DNA of 64,000 nt from Liolophura sinensis (Eukaryota > Mollusca > Polyplacophora > Chitonida > Chitonidae), in assembly GCF_032854445.1 (NCBI RefSeq), contig NC_088307.1, forward strand, positions 25,121,953 to 25,185,952, given 5' to 3'. Below the pieces are notes generated by a model. The model did no database searches. It was given only the letters and a program-made list of their open reading frames with translations, and was not told where the DNA came from. Every line of letters begins with the position of its first letter. Position 1 is the stretch's first letter. Positions 29,641 to 41,531 of the stretch are shown one piece after another. A program made the translations under genes and the position numbers.

Positions 29641-30952
29641 ATCTACAATCCACTAAAGCAATTATATAATACAGAGAATATTGTATACATGTCAATGTTA
29701 CACACATAGGTTATGTACGACACAATCAAAATTATTACACTTAAAAGAGTTATACTAAGGAAGAGGTCAAAGGTTGGAACACAGTGTTCTCATGTGGGCC
29801 ATCAGGCATATGCCATTCTTCTCACACCTGTGAGAACAAGACAGATGGTCTTAACACGTAAGCATAGCTGGCTGATCTAGACAATTACCACTATATTTTA
29901 CTACCTACATTTTACCACTATTAGGATAAAACATTTACCCAAAACTGTTTTTCAAGAGCCGAATACACACCATAAAAAATAAATTTTTTCAGCTGGACAT
30001 TATCCTACCTTCTTCTAAAAATCACTTTTCAAGAAAAAAAAATGTAACTGTCAGAATCCAGCACGGGAGTGACTTAGTCATGGCTTGTACTTTTACATCT
30101 GTTCAACAGTTCTGATTTTTAGAGCTCTTCCCTTGCTTTGCTACAACACGCAAAAGTAATATCAGTTACAGTAGTCGAGAGCTGCCTTCTGAACTTGAAT
30201 TAAGAGTTTTCGGATTATTAAACCCGAGATTTAAGGATTACTCGATGACAGAGATGAAATCCACACCACCACTGAAGTGGTGCCTTTATTCAATTCCTTA
30301 AAATCAGTCATCCAAGGTTCTAAATTCAGAAAATTTCCAAAAAAAGCAACACAGATTGTTTTTTTTTCTAATGACTAACAAAACTCAAAATTATGTTATT
30401 TCCATTCTACCCCAATACAATAACAGGAACGTCATGAGTGGTTTCATCAAAACTTTCTAAAAATCTTTTTATTTGGCATTTGATATCCATCATTGCAAAA
30501 TCATCCTGATCACTGATTAGCCTATGCTGAAAAAAAATTGACTTAAAATGTCTATGGTGTCAACACAAATATCCGTACTAGGTTTGCAAAGTGAAGACAT
30601 TCAAAAGAGTAATAGTGTCAGACATATTGGAGCAATATTGACACTGGCTGCCCTATGACCTACATGTATATTTCAGCCACCAGCATGGCTGTCCCAGAGT
30701 AGTGATGAGATAAAATGCATTTTAATACAATACGGGACCGGAACATGAGATGCAAATTCATAACTCCAATGTTTAACATTAATTTGTAAATTTCAGACAA
30801 AAAGAACAAAGGTTAACATGCATACATGTTCAACTATTTTCACTCATCCAGTCAGACTACTGGTATACATAAAATGACTATGAACAGTGATTTAAAAAAG
30901 TTCCAATATCAAACTTTTACCCACCTCAGCCCAAGTCCTGTTTCCTCTACTC

Positions 30953-31075
30953 TTGGGTGTTTTACGCCCTACTCAAGAATATTTCTCTTATATGACAACA
31001 GCCAGCATGATGGTGGGAGGAAACCAGGCAGAGACTGCAGGAAACCCACAACCATCCCAAGGTTCTTGACTGTAT
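30953..31075 (-). mobile_element. SINE family A 3' fragment
   Basis: tgggtgttttacgccctact caagaatatttc through cccacaaccatccc. Head missing. Confidence 0.7.
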
Positions 31076-32264
31076 ATAAGGTGACAGTATAAACTCATGT
31101 GTTAACAGAAGTCAAATTAAACATCAGTAAGATGAGGTGATAAACAGGAAGAGCTAGTGATCCAAAAATTAATACAATCATTTTTTTCAAACAGGCATTA
31201 TATTAGTAATTACAAAGAACACGTTCTTTTTGTCATTTGAATAATGGAGAAATATACGGCAGCACACAGATAAATGGATACAAAATGCCGAAAGGTTTAC
31301 AGCACAAGTCACATAAGGTTTCAAAAAAGCTTAACCAAGGTCAATTAATCCACACAAGGTCCAAAGGTCAAACATAAGAAACGGTCTACCATGATGGCAG
31401 TGATGTAAAGCCCCATTCTAATCACAGCATGCGTTGTGGGAACACATGTAAGAACGGTTTATTTGCATATTAAATCAATGAATGATTTGAAATGATGGAT
31501 TTATTCACGGTAACTTATTGCTGATCCTATTGTGCATATACGTGGCCCTGCAGGTAATAATCAAAGGGCTCAATCACTCACAAATACGCTACAGTAAATG
31601 TAACATGAAAACATGGTCTACTTTGAATTCTTGGACTTCCAAGATAATATTCACTTCACACGAATAATTTGTTGGTCACGATTAAATTTTATATTGACAA
31701 AGAAAAAAATGGGGGAAAGAAATTTCGAAAAGCCAACTTGAATAATGCATCAAAACTTCATAAATTGAGCATCAAGAAAGGAAGTTACACTTACATGTAT
31801 GTGGATAAAACCATAGATCCTTTTCTTCTCAAGAGATCAAAAGGGTGAGATTCGTTAATTTGTACAAAATTGATTATCAAAATAGACTGGATTTTAGTAC
31901 TTACGCTTCCACTTGTACCTCAGCAATTGTAGCAAATTATCTTTGACCTCTTTTAATTAAAAGTTTACCGTAAACTTTTTCATGCAGCAAAGCTGCTTTA
32001 AAAACAGTTAAAAATAGAGCTAAAACTTTTGAAAATAAATTTCTACCGTAGAAATCTTTGCTATGACTAAATTACACAGGGAAGTTCTGAAGTTATGCTG
32101 ATAAAACATGGTTGTAGCAATGATGACTAAAATTTTCTCATATTCATGATAACAAACATGATAAAAATTCCACCCCTCAAAGGTGTGACAATTGTAAAAC
32201 TGTTTTCATATTTATGCTGATAAACATGATGTAATTGTCGAATGCTCCAAAATGCCATAATTAT

Positions 32265-32270
32265 TTTATT
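32265..32270 (-). terminator. Candidate polyadenylation signal AATAAA
   Basis: Minus-strand AATAAA 56 nt after the stop of the membrane-protein gene. Hexamers are common in AT-rich DNA, so this is suggestive only. Confidence 0.4.
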
Positions 32271-32325
32271 GGACGCCAGGTGTAAGATGAAACTGGGAGC
32301 AGTAATCTGAATACGCTTCAGGTTT

Positions 32326-32490
32326 TCAGTTCGCATGAAGCTTGGGGTAACCCCTAACGGACCAGTACCCCAATGCTGCGTTAATGGTCCAGACTGCCAC
32401 GCCTCCCATGCCAAGGAAGGCGTGCATGTTGGTAAAGACGCTGTACCAGTTCTGTGCATAGAGCTGGAGAAGTATCAACAGCAGGTTTTG
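32326..32490 (-). CDS. Membrane-protein gene, terminal exon
   Basis: 54 codons and TGA. It begins QNLLLILLQLYAQNWYSVFT and ends in the polar tail RGYPKLHAN. The acceptor is ttctttccag. Confidence 0.82.
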   Translation of the reverse strand, partial: QNLLLILLQLYAQNWYSVFTNMHAFLGMGGVAVWTINAALGYWSVRGYPKLHAN

Positions 32491-35400
32491 CTGGAAAGAA
32501 AAAAAAACAAATATAATAAATGTATCTGATAATTAAACAAGGTTGGAATAGGTGCACTTCAAAAAAGCTTCCATTTTCTTTGAGTAAAATAAATCTGTTG
32601 ACGAGGCAGTCAAACATCTTCCAAGATTTCTAAATTAAAAAAAAATGTTCTTATTTTGTCCAAAGCTGCATTTTTAACTACAGTTTATCTTTCTGAGGCC
32701 AGGAATGCACTCTATGTACACAATCTGATGAAATCAAAAAATTCCACATTGCAAGATATTTATTTCAATGGGGGGGTGGGGATTATCGCATATCCAAGAA
32801 TATTTCACTTCCATGGCAATGGTCAGACAATGAGTGCCTGGAGTAAACCACCAACTTTTGGCAAGTAACTGATAAACTTTCCCATGTGAGGTACACAATG
32901 CATATGTGTATTAGTGATTAGTGGAAGGTGAACTTCAAGTCAGACCACACGAACATCCCCAGACTGATAATGCCAGGTATCACCACCAAGGTCAAGCTGG
33001 AGAATCTGAGAAATTCTCTACCAAAGATTTAGCCAGAATTTAAAACCAGGCTGTCTCATTTTTCATTTTTCTCCTACTTTCCCGATCTATCCCATGCTAA
33101 TTTGTCAGAATAGGGTGTCTGCAAGACACTGAGACACCCCCTTGTTCCAAACTTATTCAATTCTGAGACTGGGCTGATAATACAGTACTCTATAAAGCAG
33201 AACAATCTGATTCATTAATTGACTGGTGTTTTATGCCGTACTCAAGAATATCCCACTGATATGACAGCTGCCAGCATCATGATGGAAGAAAACTGGACAG
33301 TGCCCGCGTAAAACTCACGGCCATCTGCAGGTCGCAAGCAGACCTTTCCATGTACGAACCCGAGCAGAGCAACTAAGACATCTTACCACAATGCGGCACT
33401 CTAGCAGGGTGACTTTGTCGTTGTCTCGCAGGAAATTGGGCGATCGCCCCATTAGGAGCCCAGAACCAATGAACAAAATCCCGGTCACCCTCAGCAGGTA
33501 TAGGTGCAGCATGCCAGGCTTCTCCACAGTCGTCTGAAACATACCGGAAATATTGAGCGAGTGAGTGCTTAAACTTGTACACAACAATTTTTCAGTCATA
33601 TAACGACGAAGAAGTAATGTAATGTGCCTCCTCGTAGCAGCACGGATTTCCAACGCTCTTTTATCTAGTGCTGCTTCACTGAGAGGACTTACTGAAGGCA
33701 AGTAAGCGGCCCCATCTGAGCCATTATATATAGCAAGCCACTGCATTATTCCCTACATGCTGAAGGCCAAGCGAGGAAACTGCAACTTCCCCTTTCGAGG
33801 TCTTTAATGTGATCTGACCCAGGATTGACCCTGGTTCTACCGCTCGGGAACTTACTACCTGACTATCATGCAGTCGTAATAGAATACATATGTGTATTTA
33901 AAAAACTGATGAAATTTAAAAGTAAATTTAAAAAAGACGATTGTGGTAAATGACTTTAAATTTTATCCAAGAATGGTATAATTTATACACGAAAATGTCT
34001 CAAAAAATATTACTTTTGGTGCTGAATCTGGAACTTTTCCAGTAAGATTTAGATTATCCTACCTTGCAAACCATTATCAAAACACCTTTCTACAGAACTC
34101 TCAGACTTGAGCAAATTGTGTGACTTACCTGTAGTAACGAGCGAAATTTTAGGTCATTTAACTAGTATATAAATCCCAGTCCATTTCGAGTTACATATGA
34201 TAATACAGTATAGGCATTGCCTCTAAAATGAAACAGTGCTGTCCTATTTAAGACTAAAAATTTAGTCAGGAATTCTGTGATGCTTGTACACCTGAGCTCT
34301 GCTCATTTTGCTCCACCCCTACTCTACAATATTCTGGAGTTTAGGCCCCGCGATCACGAAGCAAGGTCCAAACACTGCTTGACAACATGAATTCTGGATG
34401 GGTTATTGTACAATAAATTTCAGCTAAATTCAGTAATTGAAAGTCTAAGATAGCTTCGGGATCCCAGGGCCAGATTTATTTACTATATAAATTGCACAAA
34501 CAAAAACTATTTGTGGTACTGTTGAAAGTGTGAAATGATGTTTTCAACTTTATGTTAAAATCTAATTAAATTTTGAACTCATATATTCTTACGTCTAGCG
34601 TGCTTCTAATAAAGTATTCTCACCTCATATGTTAAAGCTTAATCATCCCGTCAGTCAATCAATCTTGCCTCTACGTGCCTGGGACAGTTCCACAAAGACA
34701 TTTCTGATTTACGGCAAACTTTGAAATATGATTTTAGAGCTTATTTTTGGGTCCCAACAAGAAAATTTTTGAGCACCTCATTATTGTTACCTTGAGATAA
34801 ATGTGCCGAATGTCAAAGTCTGACCCTAAAGTTAGAAATGACTCTGTGAAATTCGCCCCACTATTCCCTTCATGCTGAACGCCAAGCTCTTCCTAGTACA
34901 CGACTAAAATACTGCCAGTGTGAGGTTATGCCTTAATCAGCCATGCATTCTTACCTCTAGTGAAAGGAACCAATGAGGGAGCGCGAAGGTAGCAATTCCG
35001 CTGAGGAGAACGAAGATGTAGTCAAGTCTGACATGCAGGTTGAGGCGTGTAAATGTTTCTGGGTAACCGCCCCAGCTGGAGACTCGGATCAGCTGGAACA
35101 GACCCCCAAAGATCTCCACCATCAATGCCACTCCCATCAAGTACAGCATCAAGTCCTGTCAACAATGACAACAATGTGAAATATGGACTGAAATTTCCAA
35201 TTTTCTTATTCAAAAAACTCCAGCATTCACTACAGAAATTACATAGCAGTTATGACGTCAATGACAATCACTGGCAACAGTACTCTATTGGAGAAAAATT
35301 AAGACATAATATTTCCCCCTAAGGGTGTCTATAGCTGACATTGTTTTATACTCAATTAGGTGAACGAGGTTATTATTTTAAAATTTTTTAACCTCGTCGA

Positions 35401-38400
35401 CCTTACTGACTATAAAACTCCCGACAGACACCCATAGCAGGAATTCAATTTCTATAACCCTCCCCAAAAGGTTTAATGTGGTTAATCTAACAACTAAACA
35501 AGAAAAACTTCATGTTAACACATGTTAACACTTTCACACCTATGGGATGTAGTGTTGGACAATCCCAGCAAAGTTGTTCTAAATAATGCACAGCCTGTAA
35601 CATCATTCACACCAGGCAAAACCATTGTTTCTGGACAAAAGGGGTACCAGTCTATACAGTCACTGATTTCAGTTCGAACTTGTGTCAACATGATGGCAAA
35701 TGCGGTTGATGAAAATAATTTGTGAAGTGTTTTGAACCGTGAAACATTTGTTGGCACCAGTCTGCTTGCAATGTTCGACAATAAAACATTTTTCGCCGTG
35801 AAATGAATACTGCTGAATAAGTGTTGTTTACATATCATCTGCAGCACACTAGTTTTCGAGGAGTTTTTTTGACGTTTTCAAGGCTCACTTCAACATACCA
35901 TGGTGCAAATTATAGACTATATTTTAAGTCTGAATTATAGATGCTTTAATTTGCATGCATGTATATTGAATAGTACGCTTGCTTTTGCAAGAAATATCTG
36001 CCTTTCACCTCTGTAATGTGACACATTCTTTGATCCGGTCTTGGCTCAGTCAAAAAAATAAATGCCATATATCATTATGCAGGGCTTCCTCTGGGTCAGT
36101 ATTTTCAGCCAGTCATTTTAGCCACTCATCAGAATTTGCAGTAAATACTTTTTTCTTTAGTCATACTTCCTTAGTGGCCATGACTCTTGTAGGTCTCCTC
36201 TTGTAATTTGTTTTTATCTGCCTTGGTGTAGCTGCTAGAATCAGTCTGGTCACTTCCAGCTATATCTGGAGTTTATCAAACGTTACATTTAGAACAACTG
36301 CCCTCAAAATAATGGACCAATGCTTGGCGTCCTATTTGTGTTTTTTGAAAAAAAAAAAAAAAATCAATCCTTTTTTCCACCTATCTGTAGGATCCCTTGT
36401 CAGAAAAATTTGTTACAAGATTAATTTGTGAATTCAGTTTATTCAAATACAACATTATGATCAGTACATTGGAGTAACACAGTCTGACAGCAGAAAACCA
36501 GACGTCATAAACATTTATGTAACAGCACGTATTCTGAAACATATAATTTACTTCAGATCCCCCCAAAATAGTTTATTAAGTGGGAAAGTTTAAATTTTTC
36601 ATGGGAGGTGACTTCATTTACAGGTGTAACTCTACCTTGATTTATTTCCCTTGATAATTTTTTTTTCTTTTTCTTTACAATTGGCAATGAAATGCATCCC
36701 CCAAAATGCCATGATTCTCATTCGTTATTTAACAAAAATGATTTCAAGAGTTATTTAATGTAAGTCAACTTTCAACAATGCTGAATCCTCTTTGTAGGTT
36801 TCTGTTGAGTAATCGCCATACAAATGTGTTGTTGTTGTTTCGCCGAGATGAGGCCATTTGAAATAAAAGTAATTAAGAAAAATTGCGAATATCTGCTAAA
36901 AACCTCAAAAAAGTCTCATGACAGATTTTGTACAACGTTTGTATTGTCTCTTTAGTAAATAAATTTGTCGCCAAAAATATTCCCATTTTTTCAAATTTTA
37001 TCGCCATTACAAAAAATTGTTCTAAATTTGCGACAATGGCGACTTCCAGTGGAAGCCCTGATTATGGGAGAATTATCAGCGAGCTCCCAATATACAGACT
37101 CGGCAGTCAGCAGACAATATTTAAGTGCGGGACAAATGCAGATTTTCAAGGAGTTTACAGGAGTATTTGTCTTTTTTAAGGACTTTCAAGCACTTGAAAA
37201 TGAAATTGTACTTTTCAAGCACTTTCAAGGAGTTTCAAGGACTGTGCGCACCCTGTTTAACCTTCCTGTGACATCATGACGTCACAGAAGCTTTCGCCGA
37301 GGATGGAAAGAAATTAACACTGTCACAAGACGCTATTCTGTGCCATCTGGCATGTGTGTGATATCTATCCATTCGTTTTTGTCAATGAGAACATCCCGTT
37401 TTATAGGAGACTTGTTCATTCTAATAATGTCATTTGAGGAGCTCTTAGCACAAGCCCCAAGGGGAGTAAAACGTCAGATTTTCATAGTCTTACATCGTCT
37501 TCTTTATATGTAATACAAAAACATTCCACATTTATTGAATTCTTGTCTTTGATTATTAGTTTTCATTAACCGTATTACCATATGTCATTTTGATGCATCA
37601 TTCGTATTCAGCCTTTCACTTTCAATGGCCAAGTAGGCAATAAATAAACAACAAAGCACAGGTCCATTTTCGCTGAAAATATTGGCAGAAATTTATATAA
37701 ATGATATAATTTATATCATTAGAATTACAGTACCTCCATTGCCAAGATCAAAACTGGGAACTTACATCATGTGTCCAGAGGCTACCAGACTTTGATTTGG
37801 GATGCGACCCTTTCAGGTAGCTGTACACGAAGTTCACAGTGGACAAGACATACACCTGTAAAACAAGCAGAAAACATGCAAACACTTAGTCAACAGCCTT
37901 CATTGAAAGGAAACAAATTGGAAAATGACTCACCACTAGGCGAGATAGGCAAGCCTAGACTAGACTGCAACTGGATACTTTGATTTCACTAAGGTTGTAC
38001 AGGAATTTAACCCAGGATGATCTATCTGTGCCATCGGCCAATCAGATTTTATTCTGTATCACTTTCACCACAACAATTAAAAATCAAACTTAGTCAAATG
38101 TGACCGGTCCTAACATCAATTATGACCATTATTAAAAAATTCTTTGTCAGACATGTCTTTATTCTACCTAATGAATAATTTAATAAATTGAGACTAACAT
38201 TCAAAAAGAATGCTATCAGAATGGTTATTTTCTGAGGATATGCTGAGCAACATTCAATGAACCGATTTAATGTTAGTAGTTTTATGCATGGCAGAGGCAA
38301 ATGAAACGTCCGCAATAAACCATGAGCTTTGGTAAGCTGTTATCTACAGAACTTTCCCACAAGTGACATTTGCTTTTGGTTGCTGTTAAAAACATGGGAA

Positions 38401-41400
38401 TCTTGGAATGACCTTGCCACATTTCCGGGTTCAAATCCGTGTCTTTTCATGACTTAACCACTGAGTGTTATACTAACCACGACACGTGACCAGACAATAC
38501 TGGTGAAAATGGTGGGGTCTGAGTCTCTGTCACTGAGCCGATACAGCATTACTGCCTCCACAAGCAGCACCGCCGCACATGACCGCGCAATGTGTAGGTG
38601 CACCCCATCGAAGGTCACGTTTTTCTGGAAAAAGAGACAAAAGTGACGAGAAGATCAGACAATGTTCCAAAGTTATAAATACCTGGGTTATGCTGTCACA
38701 CTTCCATGTCTAACACACTCCTGAGGTAAAGTCCAGGGCCCGCTTGCATGAAGCTCTCTTAAAGTCAGGAGCATGTAACTACCATGCATTGGTTGCCAGT
38801 ATCGGTTGCCATGGTAGTTACATGCTGTAAACGTTAAGAGGGCTTTGTACAAGTGAGTTCAGGTGTCCAAACCCACAAAAAAAAAAAAAAAAAAAGACTG
38901 CACTGAAGTGTGCTAATAACACTCCTGGTCTTTTGCAAGGTGCATGATAATAACACAACTATGAAAGCCTGATATGACTTCATTTCTGGAAAGAAAAAAA
39001 AAAAAAACCCACCAGAGGACATCTGCTTAATGAAATAAAGCAGATGTCCTCTGGTGGGTTTTTTTTTTTTTCCTTGCTTTTATTTAGCTAAGGGACTAGA
39101 GTGCTGTAACACCATAACCAAGAATACTGAATGTTACAGTGGTCAGCGTCATCATTGTCAAGGCAAACAAAAATTGCTGCAGCTTGTACACAGCAAACCT
39201 GCTGACAAAGGCACACCCCAACGCTGTGCACAGCAGATGTAGGCTTCCAAATGAACCACACAGGATATGGATTTGACTGATTTATTTATTTATTTGACTG
39301 GCGTTTTACAATGTACTCAAGAATATTTCACTTATAAAACGGCGGCCAGCATTATGGCGAGACAAAACTGGGCGTAGAATCTGGAATTGAATATATGCAT
39401 GTATGCTTTTGTTTTTGGCTAGAACTTAACAATTTTTCAGTCGCATGATGACCAAGAGTCATTTTGCATGTGTATAAGAACTGTGTCTTCTTGTTGCACG
39501 GTGAGTCCATGCCACTAATGTGCTGCTCCCACTGACATATTGATCACGCCAAGGACACCAGACATGACACCCCACCCAGTCACATGATGACCACTTCACA
39601 AATGTCAATAACTTTTATTTCTCTTTACTATTTAAAACAAACAGTTCTTCTTCTGTGTCCAGTGTTGATTAAAGGGATTAACAATGCGGTAGTGGTGTTT
39701 GTTGTGTAACTCGATACCGCTGAACCCTGCTTTGTACGGAGTCAAATCCTGTGAATGCACACCATGCGAGGGATTTGATGAGCTATAAAACAAGGTTCAG
39801 TGGTATCAGGTTACACAACTAACACCAAGATTAAGGTGCTAAAGTCTATTCTTCCCCCCAAAAATGTGGCAAAACTGCATATTTCATGCCCCCATTCTGT
39901 TTCACTGCCTCCACAGAGGTCATGCATTTTAGACCAATCAACGGCAAGCGCAGGCCACTTCAGTTGACCTTGATACACGAAAACTGCGTATGTATGACGT
40001 TGTGTCGTGTTGCGTAACGCAGAAATGTAAAAGTTTACTGTACATGTATAATGACATCATACTGCTAAGCTCAGATTGGAACGTCATGAAAAAGAAGTTT
40101 CATTTACATCAAGGCAATTGAGTATAAAATATAAAAAATGTAAAAACAAAAGCGATATTTATACACTGCGTGAAATAACACTTTTATCAGAAAAGGAAAT
40201 TCCAATAGTTCACCTTTATATAAATCATAAAGGCAATCTAACAAGTAAACAAACTGAAATTCTTTTATTAGCAGACATGAACAGCATGAAATGACATATT
40301 GCTTGGGGAGGTAAATGTACTGGCCAGTGTTTTGCATGACACACTCGATGTTGTTTGAAAGGTCATCTCTACTTAATATGTATATTTGCATATGACCCGC
40401 AACTAACCGCAGGGCAGAATAAGTTACCCTTCTGGGCTGTGGAGACCACTTAGGGGTCTTGTAAAGACTAAGGTCATATTTATGTGTAACTTTTCCTGAA
40501 TGAGGCTGGCCAAAGAAGGAGGAGACTCTTTTCAGGTGAAGTCCAAGTGACAAAAGCATGTGACACTTGACACGAGCATTCAACCCTTACCATGTGTACC
40601 TGTCTTAGACGTCTAAAACTCATGGTCTAGCACATCAACTTGAGTGGTGTAGTGGTATAATCAACAGAACTGACATGCTCTCTGATGGAAGTTCGAATCC
40701 AGAACATTTTACAACAAAACAAAGTAAATCCTTTCAGAAATGTACGAACAATGAATAATACATCATCAAAATCTCATATATGACAGGGAGATGGAAACTG
40801 GAATGATAAATGTCTTATTTATGCTGTTTTTCGTTGTATGCAAATCAAACATCTCCCCATTCAATCAACATGTAAAGATGACCCTAGTCTTTACAGCTCC
40901 CCAACTTGGTTGCTGTGCATGTTGTTCGCTCACCTGCTTCTTATGTTCACCGTGAATAGCTAATTCTTCAACGAATTAATGTCCCTATCATGTGACTAAA
41001 ACTTCAACTTTATTAACACCCCCCTCCCCCTTCGCATGATGTAGGATGGGGTTTGTTTATCACTCGAATAAACAGTTCAGCTTAAGACATTGACCCGACC
41101 TGCACAGCTGTTACATGCATCAAGCCAAGGTTTCACTGTCAGTGACCTATACTGCCACAAAAACATTCAGTCCAAGTGCAGATTGCTTTAGGCTCTGTGT
41201 GCTTCAACAGCAGATGATCCAGCAAATGCCGGCCAGGTGCGCGTGAAAGTCTGACGGACTGACCTTAAAAACAACTGTACTACAAACTCAGATTGTACTG
41301 CACACAGACGATACTTACTTCGAACAACTGGGCGACATCAGTCAAGGCGAGATCTGGCCTTACCAAGAGATATACAGCCTGGATGAACGCTCCAAACCCG

Positions 41401-41531
41401 CTCGCTAACAAAAACACCCTACGAGACAGAAAGGACGCTACAAGCATCGAAATCGTGAAAAACAGAACCAGGCCAAGGGAAAACAATTTATCGTAGCCCA
41501 TGGGCTCGATTTTAAAGGCGGACAAATCCAT
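32326..41531 (-). CDS. Unrecognised multi-pass membrane protein, 320 residues, 6 exons, complete
   Basis: Exons in coding order: 41531-41319, 38624-38478, 37855-37766, 35155-34955, 33533-33387 and 32490-32326 (TGA 32328-32326). All have AG/GT borders and all five introns are phase 0. The start ATG at 41531 has a good context (ATCGCCATGG). An upstream in-frame ATG at 41648 is followed by a TA-repeat-encoded stretch and is judged 5'UTR. The protein has about eight hydrophobic segments, near residues 14-35, 39-57, 81-99, 112-135, 152-173, 194-214, 225-246 and 285-311. A weaker hydrophobic stretch lies at 267-280. There is an N-glycosylation sequon at 73-75. No signal peptide or known motif is visible. 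It is presumably an integral membrane protein; I do not recognise the family. AATAAA on the minus strand lies at 32270-32265, 56 nt past the stop. Confidence 0.8.
32775..32895 (-). repeat. Degenerate SINE family A fragment
   Basis: Shares atccaagaatatttcacttc, gtaaaccaccaactttt and actttcccatgtg with the family-A body in the same order. Confidence 0.45.
33216..33366 (-). mobile_element. SINE family A fragment abutting exon 5
   Basis: gactggtgttttatgccgta through ctttccatgtacg. Located in intron 5, beginning about 20 bp after the donor. Confidence 0.75.
33387..33533 (-). CDS. Membrane-protein gene, exon 5, tightly flanked by two SINEs
   Basis: 49 codons, TTVEKPGMLHLYLLRVTGIL onward. The acceptor is ggtatgtttcag and the donor GTG|gtaaga. 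A family-B SINE ends ~12 bp upstream of the acceptor and a family-A fragment begins ~20 bp past the donor. Confidence 0.82.
33545..33861 (-). mobile_element. SINE family B abutting the exon 5 acceptor
   Basis: Reversed family-B body (gtgcctcctcgtagcagcac, tatctagtgctgcttcactg, ccaggattgaccctgg). On the gene's strand the actcactcgctc tail lies ~24-37 nt upstream of the acceptor. Confidence 0.82.
34344..34472. mobile_element. Fold-back MITE (same family as 47391)
   Basis: ggccccgcgatcacgaagca at the left mirrors tagcttcgggatcccagggcc at the right, as in the larger element at 47391-47620. Confidence 0.6.
34685..34862. mobile_element. Fold-back MITE
   Basis: gacagttccacaaagacatt tctga is inversely matched by gaaatgactctgtgaaattc gcccc. 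Confidence 0.55.
34955..35155 (-). CDS. Membrane-protein gene, exon 4
   Basis: 67 codons with two transmembrane segments around a polar loop (RVSSWGGYPETFTRLNLHVR). The acceptor is attgttgacag and the donor GAG|gtaaga. Confidence 0.82.
36080..37060. mobile_element. Non-autonomous DNA transposon, 981 bp, with TIRs and 6-bp TSD
   Basis: Terminal CAGGGCTTCC is exactly inverted as GGAAGCCCTG at the other end, and similarity extends a few bases inward (tctgg / ccagt). The direct repeat attatg flanks both sides (36074-36079, 37061-37066). Inside are no transposase-like ORFs. Termini starting CAGGG suggest a hAT-like origin, although hAT elements normally make 8-bp duplications. Confidence 0.72.
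37133..37254. repeat. Fragment of a CAGGGT-ended, ttcaagcactt-rich element
   Basis: Repeated ttcaagcactt / ttcaaggagttt blocks lead to a terminal gcgcaccctg. This layout resembles hAT-type MITEs with tccttgaaa sub-terminal repeats. The other end is not found. Confidence 0.45.
37766..37855 (-). CDS. Membrane-protein gene, exon 3
   Basis: 30 codons, VYVLSTVNFVYSYLKGSHPK onward. The acceptor is gttttacag and the donor GAT|gtaagt. Confidence 0.78.
38478..38624 (-). CDS. Membrane-protein gene, exon 2
   Basis: 49 codons, KNVTFDGVHLHIARSCAAVL onward. The acceptor is ctttttccag and the donor GTG|gttagt. One transmembrane segment and a sequon (NVT) at the start. Confidence 0.78.
38736..38860. mobile_element. 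Fold-back MITE with inner palindrome
   Basis: ggcccgcttgcatgaagctc tcttaa mirrors ttaagagggctttgtacaag. The inner arms agcatgtaactaccatg / catggtagttacatgct are an exact 17-bp inverted repeat. Confidence 0.72.
38995..39071. repeat. Perfect hairpin, 34-bp arms, 9-nt loop, A/T-tract ends
   Basis: The A-tract plus CCCACCAGAGGACATCTGCT(T) at 39008-39028 is the exact reverse complement of 39038-39058 plus a T13 tract. The loop is 39029-39037. It lies in intron 1 of the membrane-protein gene. Confidence 0.93.
39270..39372 (-). mobile_element. SINE family A 3' fragment
   Basis: (tatt)n then tgactggcgttttacaatgt actcaagaatatttc to gcattatggcg. Confidence 0.72.
39405..39600 (-). repeat. Fragment related to SINE family B
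   Basis: aacaatttttcagtcgcatg atgacc resembles the reversed 3' part of family B at 33590. The remainder is too diverged to align by eye. Confidence 0.35.
40640..40712 (+). repeat. tRNA-like sequence (SINE head or tRNA pseudogene)
   Basis: ggtgtagtggtataatcaac with box B-like agttcgaatccag gives tRNA-like A/B box spacing. Acceptor-stem pairing is not evident, so it is not a functional tRNA gene. Confidence 0.4.
41319..41531 (-). CDS. Membrane-protein gene, exon 1
   Basis: 71 codons, MDLSAFKIEPMGYDKLFSLG onward, with two hydrophobic segments. The donor is GAA|gtaagt in phase 0. Confidence 0.82.

Larger units (their letters stand above)
23009..32325. other. Region without a convincing gene, between convergent gene ends
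   Basis: The 9.3 kb lie between the proposed stop of the centriolin-like gene and the stop of the minus-strand membrane-protein gene. They are AT-rich, with stops in all frames and only short unsupported ORFs. The area contains likely 3'UTR, with possible AATAAA signals such as near 26012. It also holds a dispersed repeat (23800-23990), an 89-bp tandem duplication (24617-24797), a CA/TA microsatellite, SINE remnants and a fold-back element. Confidence 0.6.

Noticed and set aside
40104-40583. 159-codon minus-strand ORF, the longest single ORF in the window
   Set aside because: It lies in intron 1 of the membrane-protein gene and shows no recognisable domain or neighbouring splice-consistent exon. 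Low-complexity Y/F/L composition matches AT-rich noncoding DNA. Transcript data could revive it.
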